Below, piece after piece: positions 52,009-60,673 of a stretch of 64,000 nt of DNA. The notes below the pieces were generated by a model. That model did not search any database and had not been told where the DNA came from. It saw nothing but the letters and a program-made list of their open reading frames with translations. Both the position numbers and the translations under genes were made by a program. Every line of letters begins with the position of its first letter. Position 1 is the stretch's first letter. The DNA is from Janthinobacterium sp. 1_2014MBL_MicDiv (GTDB lineage Bacteria; Pseudomonadota; Gammaproteobacteria; Burkholderiales; Burkholderiaceae_D): contig NZ_CP011319.1 in the NCBI RefSeq assembly GCF_001865675.1, forward strand, positions 5,952,001-6,016,000. The letters are read 5' to 3'.

Positions 52009-52797
52009 TTACATATTCCGGAACAGCGCCATGAACGGCTGGCTCACGGCCAGGGTTTCCGGCCGCGTCTTCAGGCGCAGGGCACCGCGCCCCACCTCGT
52101 CGCGCGTGACGGAGGCCACCATCTTCATGTTGACGATGGTGGAGCGGTGGATCTGTTTGAAAATGGCCGGGTCGAGCACGTCGAGCAGTTCGCGGATCGG
52201 CTTGCGCAGCAGCGCCTCGCCATCGGCCGTCATGACGGCCGTGTACTTGGTGTCGGATTGAAAATAGGCGATGTCGTCCACCATGATCAATCGCGTATCC
52301 TTGCCGCAGCTGGCCGTCAGCCACACCAGCGGCGGCGACTTGGCCACCGCCGGCAGGGCGCCGCTCAATTGCTGCAGCAGGCCGGCCAGCACGCTGTCGC
52401 CGGGCGCGCCCTTGCCGGCGCGCGCCCGCACGCGTTGCAGGGTCGCCTGCAGGCGCTCGCGTCCGATCGGCTTGAGCAGGTAATCGACGGCCCCCTTGTC
52501 GAACGCGTCGATCGCGTACTGGTCGTAGGCCGTGACGAACACCACCTGGGTGGCGGGACTCGCTTCCAGCGCGCCGGCCGCCACTTCCAGCCCCGTCAGG
52601 CCCGGCATGCGGATATCGAGAAACGCCACGTCGGGACGCAGGGTGGCGATGGCCTCGAGCGCCGTGCCGCCGTCATCGCAGGCGGCGACGATGCGCAGGC
52701 CGGGCCATTCCTCGGCCAGCAGGGCCACCAGCGCGTCGCGCAGCAGGGTCTCGTCTTCGGCGATCACGCACGTCATGCCATCCAGAGTCCTATCCAT
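52009..52797 (-). CDS. LytTR-type response regulator
   Basis: This 262-residue protein has a receiver domain (residues 8-125) with the acidic pair in AEDE, the phospho-acceptor D61 (AFLDIRMPG) and K108 (YLLKPIGR). A LytTR DNA-binding domain follows at about 158-260 (SDTKYTAVMTADGEALLRK, then IHRSTIVNM). It overlaps the kinase gene by 8 bases, so the two form a LytS/LytR-like (AlgZ/AlgR-like) pair. The regulated genes are not known. Confidence 0.92.
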   Translation of the reverse strand: MDRTLDGMTCVIAEDETLLRDALVALLAEEWPGLRIVAACDDGGTALEAIATLRPDVAFLDIRMPGLTGLEVAAGALEASPATQVVFVTAYDQYAIDAFDKGAVDYLLKPIGRERLQATLQRVRARAGKGAPGDSVLAGLLQQLSGALPAVAKSPPLVWLTASCGKDTRLIMVDDIAYFQSDTKYTAVMTADGEALLRKPIRELLDVLDPAIFKQIHRSTIVNMKMVASVTRDEVGRGALRLKTRPETLAVSQPFMALFRNM

Positions 52798-54049
52798 ATG
52801 ACGCTCCTTGCGCCGTGCTGTCGGGCACCGTGATGGTGGCCGTCACGCCATCGGGGAAATTGGCGACGATGGCAAACGCCGCAGCATTGCCGTAGGTCAG
52901 GCGCAGGCGTTCGCGCACATTGCGTAAACCAATGCCCGTGCCGGCGCCGTCGTCGCTGAAGCCCTTGCCATCGTCGGCCACCGTGACGATCACCGTGCCA
53001 TTGCCGCTGCGCGCCATGATCCAGACGGTGCCGCCGCCGCTTTTCGGCTCCAGTCCGTGCTTGATGGCGTTCTCCACCAGGGTTTGCAGCATCATCGGCG
53101 GCAATTCCACCTGGCGCAGGTATTGCGGCACCTCGATCTGCAGGTTCAGGCGGGTGCCCATGCGGATTTTCAGGATATCGAGGTAGGCGCGCGCCCGCTC
53201 GAGTTCCGTGCCCAGGGTCGACATGGCTTGCTCCGTGCGCGGCAGCGAGTGGCGCAGGTACAGGATCAGGTTGCCCAGCATCTCGTCGGCGCGGGCCGGA
53301 TCGCTGCGCGTGAGCAGCTGGGCGCTGGCCAGGGTGTTGTACAGGAAGTGCGGCTCCACCTGCGCATGCAGCAGGCTCAGTTTGGCCACCGTGAGTTCCT
53401 TTTCCGTCACCGTCTGGCGCGCCTCGGCCTGCTCGCCGCGCCGGCGCTGCGCCACCCGCCGCGTGAGCGCCCGCGTCACCGCTTCCGCATTTTCCAGGTT
53501 GCTGCCATGGTCGACGAGGAACCAGTCGGTCCAGGCATTGCGCGCCGGCTCGCAGATCAGGGTCACGCTGCCCGCTTCGCCATTCGGCGTGACGGTGGCG
53601 AGGATCTGGTTCGGCCGCGGTTCGAGGAATCCCAGCACGCGCATGCGCGGCAGGCCCGTATGCGTGTAGGGCGCCGCGCGGCGCACGCGGGCTTGCACCT
53701 GCAGGCTGTCGCGCGCGCTTTCGACCACTTCGCTGCCCGGCAGTTCGCGGATGGCCGCGTCGATCATGTCGAACGCTTCGCCCGCCTCGAACGGGATCTC
53801 GATCTGGCGCCGCTGGCGGCTCGACAGCGTGCTGGCGTTGACCTCGCCGGCGATCAGGCGCACGCGGCGCACGTGCGAAAACGCGTTCGTGATGACGGCG
53901 CAGGCCAGCAGTGCGCCGGCGATGACAAAGAAGCCTTCGGTGTGCCCGAAGACATAGCGCAGGAAATTCTCGACCAGGATGGCGGTGGCGACGATATACG
54001 TGATCATCGTGGCCAAGGCGAGGCGGAGAATAAAGAAGAGGCTGGTCAT
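52790..54049 (-). CDS. LytS-like histidine kinase with an unusual middle domain
   Basis: This 419-residue inner-membrane kinase has two N-terminal helices (about 5-27 and 38-58). A soluble domain of about 120 residues (80-205) follows, then a His-kinase domain with H234 in AQVEPHFLYNTLAS and an ATPase domain (LVENAIKHGLEP, then GIGLRNVRERL). The middle domain (PFEAGEAFDMIDAAIRELPG) is not one of the usual PAS, GAF or HAMP modules that I recognise. An ATG with AGGGA upstream fixes the start. The 3' end overlaps the response regulator by 8 bases. Confidence 0.9.
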   Translation of the reverse strand: MTSLFFILRLALATMITYIVATAILVENFLRYVFGHTEGFFVIAGALLACAVITNAFSHVRRVRLIAGEVNASTLSSRQRRQIEIPFEAGEAFDMIDAAIRELPGSEVVESARDSLQVQARVRRAAPYTHTGLPRMRVLGFLEPRPNQILATVTPNGEAGSVTLICEPARNAWTDWFLVDHGSNLENAEAVTRALTRRVAQRRRGEQAEARQTVTEKELTVAKLSLLHAQVEPHFLYNTLASAQLLTRSDPARADEMLGNLILYLRHSLPRTEQAMSTLGTELERARAYLDILKIRMGTRLNLQIEVPQYLRQVELPPMMLQTLVENAIKHGLEPKSGGGTVWIMARSGNGTVIVTVADDGKGFSDDGAGTGIGLRNVRERLRLTYGNAAAFAIVANFPDGVTATITVPDSTAQGASYG

Positions 54050-54197
54050 GATTTTTCCCTGGTAGTGAAGTGGGGCCAAGCATAACAATCGGCTCCAGCG
54101 GCGGTGGCCATTATGCGACGGAAGCCCCGTAGTGGCGACAAAGGCAAGAAAATAAAGCACAAACAGCTGCCGCCCCAAAAATAAAATCGCTTGCAAT

Positions 54198-54305
54198 TAA
54201 ATAGTGCACGATATATATTGCATGCATGGACACCGCAATGAACAGTTTTTGCAGACGTGCAGGCCCATGAAACAAGTAGCACACTATTTAGTCGTTAACT
54301 ATTTA
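54198..54305 (+). promoter_or_regulatory. Three ACTATTTA repeats upstream of ohr
   Basis: TAAATAGT at 54198-54205 is the inverse of ACTATTTA at 54283-54290 and 54298-54305. The latter two are direct repeats 15 bases apart and end 22 bases before the ohr ATG. AT-rich sites of this kind resemble MarR/OhrR-type operators, but the regulator is not encoded in the window. Confidence 0.5.
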
Positions 54306-54326
54306 AATCATACGAGGAAAACCATC

Positions 54327-54752
54327 ATGTCGATCAAACAAGTCCTGTACCGCGCTGTCGCCACCGCCACCGGAGGCCGCGAAGGCCGCGCCATCTCGTC
54401 CGACAATGTGCTGGACGTGAAACTGACCACGCCGAAGGAATTGGGTGGCAATGGCGCCGTCGGCACCAATCCGGAACAACTGTTCGCCGCCGGCTACTCG
54501 GCCTGCTTCATCGGCGCCATGAAATTCGTCGCCGGCCGCGACAAGATCGCCCTGCCGGCGGACCTGGCCATCGAAGGCCACGTCGGCATCGGCGCCATCG
54601 AGACGGGCTTCGGCATCGAAGTGGAACTGAAGATCGCGCTGCCGGGCATGGAGCGCGCCGCCGCCGAAGCGCTGGTCGCCGCCGCCCACATCGTCTGCCC
54701 TTATTCGAACGCCACGCGCGGCAACATCGACGTCACCCTGACGCTCGTGTAA
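54327..54752 (+). CDS. ohr: Organic hydroperoxide resistance protein (Ohr/OsmC family)
   Basis: This 141-residue peroxidase reduces organic hydroperoxides with two cysteines: C60 in GYSACFIGAM and C124 in IVCPYSNATR. Both motifs are characteristic of Ohr rather than OsmC. It is cytoplasmic and small, with AGGAAA upstream of the ATG. A terminator follows. The repeated ACTATTTA sites upstream suggest control by an OhrR-like repressor. Confidence 0.93.
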   Translation: MSIKQVLYRAVATATGGREGRAISSDNVLDVKLTTPKELGGNGAVGTNPEQLFAAGYSACFIGAMKFVAGRDKIALPADLAIEGHVGIGAIETGFGIEVELKIALPGMERAAAEALVAAAHIVCPYSNATRGNIDVTLTLV

Positions 54753-54772
54753 TCCCCGCCGCCTTGGGACAC

Positions 54773-54810
54773 ATCCCCGGCCGCGCCCCCAGGCGCCGCC
54801 GGGGATTTTT
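54773..54810 (+). terminator. Intrinsic terminator of ohr
   Basis: ATCCCCGGC/GCCGGGGAT followed by T5, 20 bases after the ohr stop and just before the stop of the convergent DJ-1-like gene. Confidence 0.85.
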
Positions 54811-54811
54811 G

Positions 54812-55645
54812 TCAGCGCAGCGCCTGCAGCAGCCGCTCCGCCAGGGCTGGCGCGGAGGCGGGATTCTGCCCCGTGATCAGCTCGCGGTCGACCACCACGT
54901 GGCTGGCCCACGGCGCCTGGTTCGACACATACTGCGCGCCGGCCGCCTGCAAGCCCGACTGCGGATAAAACTTCATCGTCCCGCCTTGCAACGCGCCCTG
55001 CGCCGCCGCCTCTTCCTGATTGCTGATCACCGTCATGCGGTAGCCACTGTAGATCCAGCCGGCGGGCCTGGCGGGTGTCTGGCCCGCTTCCAGCGCCGCC
55101 GTGAACGCCGCCGCCTGCGGCAGGGCCGACAGCAGGGCGATGGGGCCATGGCACAGCAGGGCCGTCGGCTTGCCATCCGCGTGGAACTGGCGCAGCAGGG
55201 CGCCCAGGCTGGCATCCTTCAATAAATCCTGCATCGGTGCGTGGCCGCCCGGCACCAGCACGGCCGCGTAGTGGCCATAGCCGATCTGCTCCACCCTTTT
55301 CAGGCTGATGACGGGCGAGCGGCCAGGCACGGTCAGCGCCAGCTGCTCCAGCAAGGCCTTGTGCGCCGCGTGCGCGGCCCCGTCGCCGCCAAAATAGTCA
55401 GCCGTATCGGAGCTGGCGTCGAGCGTGGGCGCCTTGCCCTGCGGCGTGGCGAACGTCACCGTATGGCCCGCGTCGAGCAGCTTTTTCACGGGCTGCATCA
55501 ATTCATTCAGATAAAAGCCCGTCTGGAACACCTTGCCGTCGCGCAAGTCGAGGTGGTTCGCATCGGACAGCACGACGAGGACGTCGGCCGCCTGGACGGT
55601 GGAAAAGGCGGCGAGCAGCAGGCTGCCGAGCAGTAGTTTTTTCAT
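54812..55645 (-). CDS. Exported DJ-1/PfpI-family protein
   Basis: This 277-residue protein has a signal peptide ending near VQAA (residue 19-20), then a DJ-1 fold. The nucleophile cysteine is in ALLCHGPIAL, with PGGHAPMQDL before it. The first motif VVLSDANHLDLRDGK and a GWIYSGYRMTVIS segment resemble the cytoplasmic homolog at 15591. The leader makes it periplasmic or outer-membrane associated, which is unusual for the family. It is divergent from a LysR gene over 115 bases carrying an ATATT-N9-AATAT palindrome, so it is the likely target of that regulator. Confidence 0.85.
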   Translation of the reverse strand: MKKLLLGSLLLAAFSTVQAADVLVVLSDANHLDLRDGKVFQTGFYLNELMQPVKKLLDAGHTVTFATPQGKAPTLDASSDTADYFGGDGAAHAAHKALLEQLALTVPGRSPVISLKRVEQIGYGHYAAVLVPGGHAPMQDLLKDASLGALLRQFHADGKPTALLCHGPIALLSALPQAAAFTAALEAGQTPARPAGWIYSGYRMTVISNQEEAAAQGALQGGTMKFYPQSGLQAAGAQYVSNQAPWASHVVVDRELITGQNPASAPALAERLLQALR

Positions 55646-55676
55646 GGTGTGGCCTTTCTGTAGAGAGGTCACCAGC

Positions 55677-55695
55677 ATATTGCCAATCAAAATAT
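55677..55695. promoter_or_regulatory. LysR-type box between DJ-1-like and LysR genes
   Basis: ATATT-N9-AATAT, a perfect dyad of T-N11-A type, in the divergent gap. This is the usual form and place for a LysR-family binding site. Confidence 0.6.
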
Positions 55696-55760
55696 AAAAA
55701 AATGATCAATAATGCAGCGCACTGATGCGTAATACGACCGAATGGACGAAGGGGAGCGAG

Positions 55761-56678
55761 ATGGATAAATTGCAGGCGATGCAACTGTTTCGCCGCGTGG
55801 CCGAGCTGGGCAGCTTTCGCCGCGCGGCCGACGAGCTGGACCTGTCGGCCTCGTATGTGAGCCGGCGCATCGGCCAGCTGGAGCAGGAGCTGGGCGGGCG
55901 CCTGATGACGCGCACCACGCGCCAGCTGGCCCTGACGGAAACGGGCGCCGCCTACCTCGAGCACTGCCGCAAGCTGCTCGACGAGCTGGCGCAGGCCGAG
56001 GACATGGTGGCCCATTCGACGGCGCACGTGACGGGCCGATTGCGCATCAATGCCCCGCTGTCGCTGGGCGTGGGCGAACTGGCCGAGGGCCTGGCCGATT
56101 TCATGGCCGACTGGCCCGCGCTGCGCCTCGACGTCGACCTGAAGGATGAATACGTGGACCTGGCGGCCGCCAACTACGACGTGGGGTTTCGCGTCACCAC
56201 GGCGCTCACCGATTCGAGCTATGTGGCGCGCCACATCCACGACTACCGCCTGCATATCTGTTGCGCGCCGGCCTACCTGGAACGCCACGGCCCCCTGCTG
56301 GCGCCGACGGAACTGACGCGCCAGCGCTGCTTCATCTACAGCCACGCCCTGTTCGGCAACCGCTGGCCGCTGCGCCATGCGGGACCGCACAGCGACATCG
56401 AAGTGCCGAACTGGGTGCGCACGAATAACACGCTGTTCATGCGCAGCCTGATCCTGCGCGGCCTGGGCATCGGCATCCTGCCCACCTTTGTCTGCCGCGA
56501 AGCGCTGGCCAGCGGCGCCCTGGTCGAACTGTTCCCCGAAGTGGAGCGCCCCAGCCTGGCGCTGTTCGCCATCTATCCGTCGCGCCAGCTGGTGGCGCCG
56601 CGCGTGACGCGCTGCATCGAGCACCTGAAGCAATGGTATGCGCAGCGCTATCCCACGCCGGAGGCGGGAAGCCGGTAA
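55761..56678 (+). CDS. LysR-family transcriptional regulator
   Basis: This 305-residue regulator has an N-terminal HTH (residues 18-38, SFRRAADELDLSASYVSRRI) and a C-terminal effector-binding domain (92-295). The ribosome site is GGGGAGCGAG. It is divergent from the exported DJ-1-like gene, with a LysR-type box between them, and probably regulates it. Effector unknown. Confidence 0.9.
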   Translation: MDKLQAMQLFRRVAELGSFRRAADELDLSASYVSRRIGQLEQELGGRLMTRTTRQLALTETGAAYLEHCRKLLDELAQAEDMVAHSTAHVTGRLRINAPLSLGVGELAEGLADFMADWPALRLDVDLKDEYVDLAAANYDVGFRVTTALTDSSYVARHIHDYRLHICCAPAYLERHGPLLAPTELTRQRCFIYSHALFGNRWPLRHAGPHSDIEVPNWVRTNNTLFMRSLILRGLGIGILPTFVCREALASGALVELFPEVERPSLALFAIYPSRQLVAPRVTRCIEHLKQWYAQRYPTPEAGSR

Positions 56679-56709
56679 AATCACGGCCACGATAATTGAA
56701 GGATGACCC

Positions 56710-57186
56710 ATGATCAGCTGGCAATGGACGACGTTCGACGCACTCGGCCCCCACGACTTGTACCAGGTGCTGGCCTTGCGCCAGCGCGTGTTCGTCATCG
56801 AGCAGCAGTGCATCTACCCGGACCTCGACGGGCATGACCAGCGGGCCATGCATCTGCTGGGCTGGCACGACGTCGATGGCCAGCCGGTGCTGGCCGCCTA
56901 CCTGCGCGTGCTGGCGCCGGGCGCCAAATACGTGGAAATGTCGCTGGGCCGCGTGCTGACGGCGCCCGAGGCGCGCAGCACGGGCGCCGGCAGGCAGCTG
57001 CTGGTCGAAGGCATCGCGCGCGCGGAACGCCAGCATCCCGGCCACGCCATCCGCATCGGCGCCCAGCACTACCTGGAGCGCTTCTACCAGTCGTTCGGCT
57101 TTGTCACCGTCAGCGCGCCATACGATGAAGACGGCATACAGCACGTCGACATGCTGCGCCCCGTGGCGCAGGACACGACGGCATGA
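56710..57186 (+). CDS. elaA: GNAT acetyltransferase of the ElaA family
   Basis: This 158-residue N-acetyltransferase has the ElaA pattern LRQRVFVIEQQCIYPDLDG, then the acetyl-CoA region around LGRVLTAPEARSTGAGRQLL (the RxxGxGxxL-type loop). The substrate of ElaA proteins is not known. The stop overlaps the next gene by 4 bases (ATGA), so they are translated together. It begins 31 bases after the LysR stop. Confidence 0.9.
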   Translation: MISWQWTTFDALGPHDLYQVLALRQRVFVIEQQCIYPDLDGHDQRAMHLLGWHDVDGQPVLAAYLRVLAPGAKYVEMSLGRVLTAPEARSTGAGRQLLVEGIARAERQHPGHAIRIGAQHYLERFYQSFGFVTVSAPYDEDGIQHVDMLRPVAQDTTA

Positions 57187-57854
57187 CGACGGCCCTCATC
57201 TCCTGGAGCGGCGGCAAGGATTCCTGCCTGGCCCTGTGGCGCGCGCGCAACAGCGGCATGGCCGTGCCGCTGTTCATCACGGCCATGGATGAAGATGGAC
57301 GCAAGTCGCGCTCGCACGGCGTGCCGCCGGCGCTGCTCGAGGCGCAGGCGGCCAGCCTGGGCGCGCGCCTGCAGCGCTATCACGCCAGCTGGGCCAGTTA
57401 TGAAGAAAAATTCATCGCCATGCTGCGCGCGGCAAAGGACGATGGCATCGCCCACGCCCTGTTTGGCGACATCGACCTGCAGCCGCACCGCGACTGGGAA
57501 GAAAAAGTCTGCGCCGCGGCCGGCTTGACGGCGCACCTGCCGCTATGGGGCGAAGAGCGGCGCGCGCTGGTCGACGAATTTCTCGCCGCCGGCTTCAAGG
57601 CCATCGTCGTCTGCATCAATGGCCAGCACCTGCCGCGCGAGTTTTGCGGGCGCGAGTTCGACGCCGCCTTCCTGGCCGACCTGCCGCCCGGCGTCGACGC
57701 CTGCGGCGAAAACGGCGAATTCCACACCTTCGTCTACGATGGCCCCGCCTTCAGCGCACCCGTGGCCCTGCGCCGCGCGCAGGTACTGCAGTATGACGCG
57801 CCGGCCAATCTGGGCGGCGCCACGTATTACTTCCAGGAACTGGCGCCGGCCTGA
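57183..57854 (+). CDS. Dph6-like ATP-pyrophosphatase (PP-loop family)
   Basis: This 223-residue protein has the PP-loop SGGKDSCLALWRA at residues 9-21 and the late motif CGENGEFHTFVYDGPAF found in the diphthine-ammonia ligase family (Dph6/MJ0570-type). Diphthamide is made on elongation factor 2 of eukaryotes and archaea, so a bacterial protein must have another substrate. Its coupling to elaA by a 4-base overlap is the only clue. Adenylation of an unknown amide substrate is inference. Confidence 0.82.
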   Translation: MTTALISWSGGKDSCLALWRARNSGMAVPLFITAMDEDGRKSRSHGVPPALLEAQAASLGARLQRYHASWASYEEKFIAMLRAAKDDGIAHALFGDIDLQPHRDWEEKVCAAAGLTAHLPLWGEERRALVDEFLAAGFKAIVVCINGQHLPREFCGREFDAAFLADLPPGVDACGENGEFHTFVYDGPAFSAPVALRRAQVLQYDAPANLGGATYYFQELAPA

Positions 57855-57870
57855 AGCGGGTCCCCAACGC

Positions 57871-57898
57871 AAAAGGGCGATTCCGTGGAATCGCCCTT
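57871..57898. terminator. Bidirectional terminator between the Dph6-like and FKBP genes
   Basis: AAGGGCGATTCC and GGAATCGCCCTT form a 12-bp stem with a two-base loop; the minus-strand side is followed by T4. It separates the two convergent genes. Confidence 0.8.
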
Positions 57899-57922
57899 CT
57901 CTGTCATGGCCCTGCGCGTGGC

Positions 57923-58402
57923 TTACTTGGCCTTCACCAAGTCCGTCAGCGTGACCTCGAACACCATGCCGGCGTAAGGCGGCACCACCAGCTCGCCCGC
58001 CTTGTTGCGGCTGCCGATGGCGCCATAGCCGAGGTCAGATGGAATCACCAGGCGGCGCGTGCCGCCCACCTGCATGCCGACGATGCCGCGCTCCCAGCCC
58101 TGGATCACCTTGCCCAGGCCGAGAACAAACGGGAAAGCGGCGCTACCTACGTTGGTATCGAACTGGGTCCCTTTGCTGTCCGGCTTGCTCGCGTCATACA
58201 GCCAGCCCGTATAAATCACCTGCAAGGTATCGCCCGCTGCCGCTGCCGCGCCGCTGCCTTTCACCAGATCGGGAAAGAGAAACTCTTTGACTTGCGTGTT
58301 CGGGTCAAGCACGACCGGCTTCTCGGTGTTGGCAGCGGCGCCACAGGCGGTCAGTGCCACGGCGCAAGCGAGGGTGGCGATCATTTGAAATACCGATTTC
58401 AT
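57923..58402 (-). CDS. FKBP-type peptidyl-prolyl isomerase lipoprotein
   Basis: This 159-residue protein has a lipoprotein signal with a lipobox LTAC at residues 17-20. The FKBP domain (about 55-157) has VIYTGWLYD, FVLGLGKVIQGWERGI and GYG motifs of the active site. It should catalyse cis-trans proline isomerisation in the periplasm, anchored to a membrane. Only one domain is present. It is transcribed toward the Dph6-like gene and sits 156 bases from the kup stop, so is probably its own unit. Confidence 0.92.
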   Translation of the reverse strand: MKSVFQMIATLACAVALTACGAAANTEKPVVLDPNTQVKEFLFPDLVKGSGAAAAAGDTLQVIYTGWLYDASKPDSKGTQFDTNVGSAAFPFVLGLGKVIQGWERGIVGMQVGGTRRLVIPSDLGYGAIGSRNKAGELVVPPYAGMVFEVTLTDLVKAK

Positions 58403-58558
58403 GGTTTCCCTTTAAATATTGGAGTGTGACTGGCGCCCGTACGGTGCGGAGCGGTACGGGCTGGAGTTTAACAGGACTGGTGGGGCCCATTTGTAAGCAG
58501 ACGTAAGCGCGGCGGTTGATAGTGCGTCAATACAACATTGACGCACTAACCACATTCT

Positions 58559-60436
58559 CTAGATTTCCACCTGCGTACCGAGTTCGATCACGCGGTTGCT
58601 CGGGATCTGGTAGTAGTCGGCCGCCGTGCGCGCATTGCGCGACATGGTGACGAACAGATGCTCGCGCCACGGCATCATGCCGGCGCCCGGCGTGGAAATG
58701 ATGGTCTGGCGGGCGATGAAGAACGACGTTTCCATCATCTCGAAGTCCAGCCCCTGCTCCGCGCACTGCGCCAGCGCGCCAGGAATGTCAGGCTCATCCT
58801 TGAAGCCGTAATGCACGTTGACCTGGTAGCACTGGTGTCCCAGGTCCACCACGCGCACGCGCTCGGACGGCGCCACCCACGGCTCCTCGTGCATGAAGAC
58901 GGTGAGGAAGATGACGCGTTCATGCAAGACCTTGTTGTGCAGCAAGTTGTGCAACAGCGCATGCGGCACGCCATCCGTTTCGCCGCGCAGGAAGATGGCC
59001 GTGCCGGGCACGCGCAGCGGCGGCGCGATGAACAGCGACGAAAGGAAATCGTCGAGCGGAATCGCGTGCTTTTCCAGGTTCTGGAACACCAGCTGGCGGC
59101 CCCGCTTCCAGGTCAGCATGACGATGAAGAGGATCGAGCCCAGCAGCAGCGGGAACCAGCCGCCGTGGAACAGCTTCAGCGCCGTCGCCGCCACCAGGTT
59201 GACGTCGATGATGAGGAAAAAGCCCGTGGCGGCCCAGCACAGCGCCAGATTCATCTTCCAGCGGTAGCGGATGACGAAGAAGGTCAGGATGGTGGTCGAC
59301 AGCATGGTGGCCGTGACGGCGATGCCATAGGCGGCGGCCAGGTTTTCCGACGAGCCGAAGCCGACCACGGCCAGCAGCACGACGAACAGCTGCAGCCAGT
59401 TCACGGCGGGAATGTAGATCTGGCCAATTTCGCTTTCCGACGTGTGGCGCACGCGCATGCGCGGCAGGAAGCCCAGCGCGATGGCTTGCTTGGTCATCGA
59501 GAAGGTGCCGGAAATGGTCGCCTGCGACGCGATCACGGTGGCCATGGTCGACAGAATCACCAGCGGATACACGCTCCAGGCGCCCAGCTGCTGGTAAAAC
59601 GGATTCGTCACGGCTTCCGGGTGCGCCAGCAGCAGGCCGCCCTGGCCCAGGTAATTCAGGCTCAGTGCCGGGAAGGCGATCAGGAACCAGGCCATGCGGA
59701 TCGGCTTCTTGCCGAAGTGGCCCATGTCCGCATACAGCGCCTCGGCGCCCGTCAGCGCCAGCACCACGGCGCCCAGCGCGACAAACGCGACGAAACCGTT
59801 ATCGAGCAGGAAGCTGGCCGCGTACATGGGGTTGAGGGCGGCCAGGATGGCCGGCGACTTGATGATGTTGACCACGCCCATGCCGGCCAGCGCGGCAAAC
59901 CACAGCACCATGATGGGCGCGAAGTAGCGGCCGATGCCGGCCGTGCCGTGCGACTGCACCGAATACAGGGCCACCAGCACCACGATTGTCAGCGGCACGA
60001 CATAGGAACTCAGGGCCGGCGTGGCCACTTCCAGGCCCTCGATCGCCGACAGCACGGAAATGGCGGGCGTGATCACGCTGTCGCCATAGAACAGGGTGGC
60101 GCCGAAGACGCCGATCACCATCAACGGAAAGTGCCAGCGCGACACCTTGCTGACGGACGACAGCACCAGCGCCATCAACGCCATGATGCCGCCCTCGCCG
60201 CGGTTGTCGGCGCGCAGCACCAGGGTCACGTACTTGAGCGAAACGATCAGGGTCAGGCCCCAGAAGATCAGCGAGATGATGCCCAGCAAGTTGTTGTGCG
60301 TCAATGCCAGGCCGTGCGCCGGATCAAACACGGTTTTCAGGGTGTACAGCGGACTGGTGCCGATATCGCCGTAGACAATGCCGACGGCGGCCAAGGTCAA
60401 GCCGGCCAGGCCGCTTTTTTTATGTTGCGACGTCAA
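58559..60436 (-). CDS. kup: KUP-family potassium uptake protein
   Basis: This 625-residue inner-membrane protein has 12 helices in the first 440 residues and a soluble C-terminal domain. The family start GIVYGDIGTSPLYTLK is clear, as is TGAEALYADMGHFG. It takes up K+ with H+. The start is taken as TTG (followed by ACGTCGCAA), giving a length close to E. coli Kup (622); a TTG 20 codons upstream is possible. GGGTG is the likely ribosome site. Confidence 0.92.
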   Translation of the reverse strand: MTSQHKKSGLAGLTLAAVGIVYGDIGTSPLYTLKTVFDPAHGLALTHNNLLGIISLIFWGLTLIVSLKYVTLVLRADNRGEGGIMALMALVLSSVSKVSRWHFPLMVIGVFGATLFYGDSVITPAISVLSAIEGLEVATPALSSYVVPLTIVVLVALYSVQSHGTAGIGRYFAPIMVLWFAALAGMGVVNIIKSPAILAALNPMYAASFLLDNGFVAFVALGAVVLALTGAEALYADMGHFGKKPIRMAWFLIAFPALSLNYLGQGGLLLAHPEAVTNPFYQQLGAWSVYPLVILSTMATVIASQATISGTFSMTKQAIALGFLPRMRVRHTSESEIGQIYIPAVNWLQLFVVLLAVVGFGSSENLAAAYGIAVTATMLSTTILTFFVIRYRWKMNLALCWAATGFFLIIDVNLVAATALKLFHGGWFPLLLGSILFIVMLTWKRGRQLVFQNLEKHAIPLDDFLSSLFIAPPLRVPGTAIFLRGETDGVPHALLHNLLHNKVLHERVIFLTVFMHEEPWVAPSERVRVVDLGHQCYQVNVHYGFKDEPDIPGALAQCAEQGLDFEMMETSFFIARQTIISTPGAGMMPWREHLFVTMSRNARTAADYYQIPSNRVIELGTQVEI

Positions 60437-60673
60437 GATTGCACCCGTTTTTGTTTTGTTGCATCGCACAATATGATAGGTATTAGCAAATAGCAAGAGT
60501 ATTTTTGCATGGTTCCGGGCTGCCCCAAGGTCGTTGTTTTATACCGCTGCGCCTGGTCGGGCGGGCTGGCGGCCGTTGATTTGTTGCCATTCTACGCCTC
60601 GCCAGCGGCGCCGGGCAGCCCCAGGTAATTTCAGCGATAATGACAGACTGTCTACTCTGAAGCGAACGCCATC

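Noticed and set aside
58658..60493. Long plus-strand frame opposite kup
   Set aside because: Shadow of the kup codons; His/Gln/Arg-rich and without membrane or enzymatic features.
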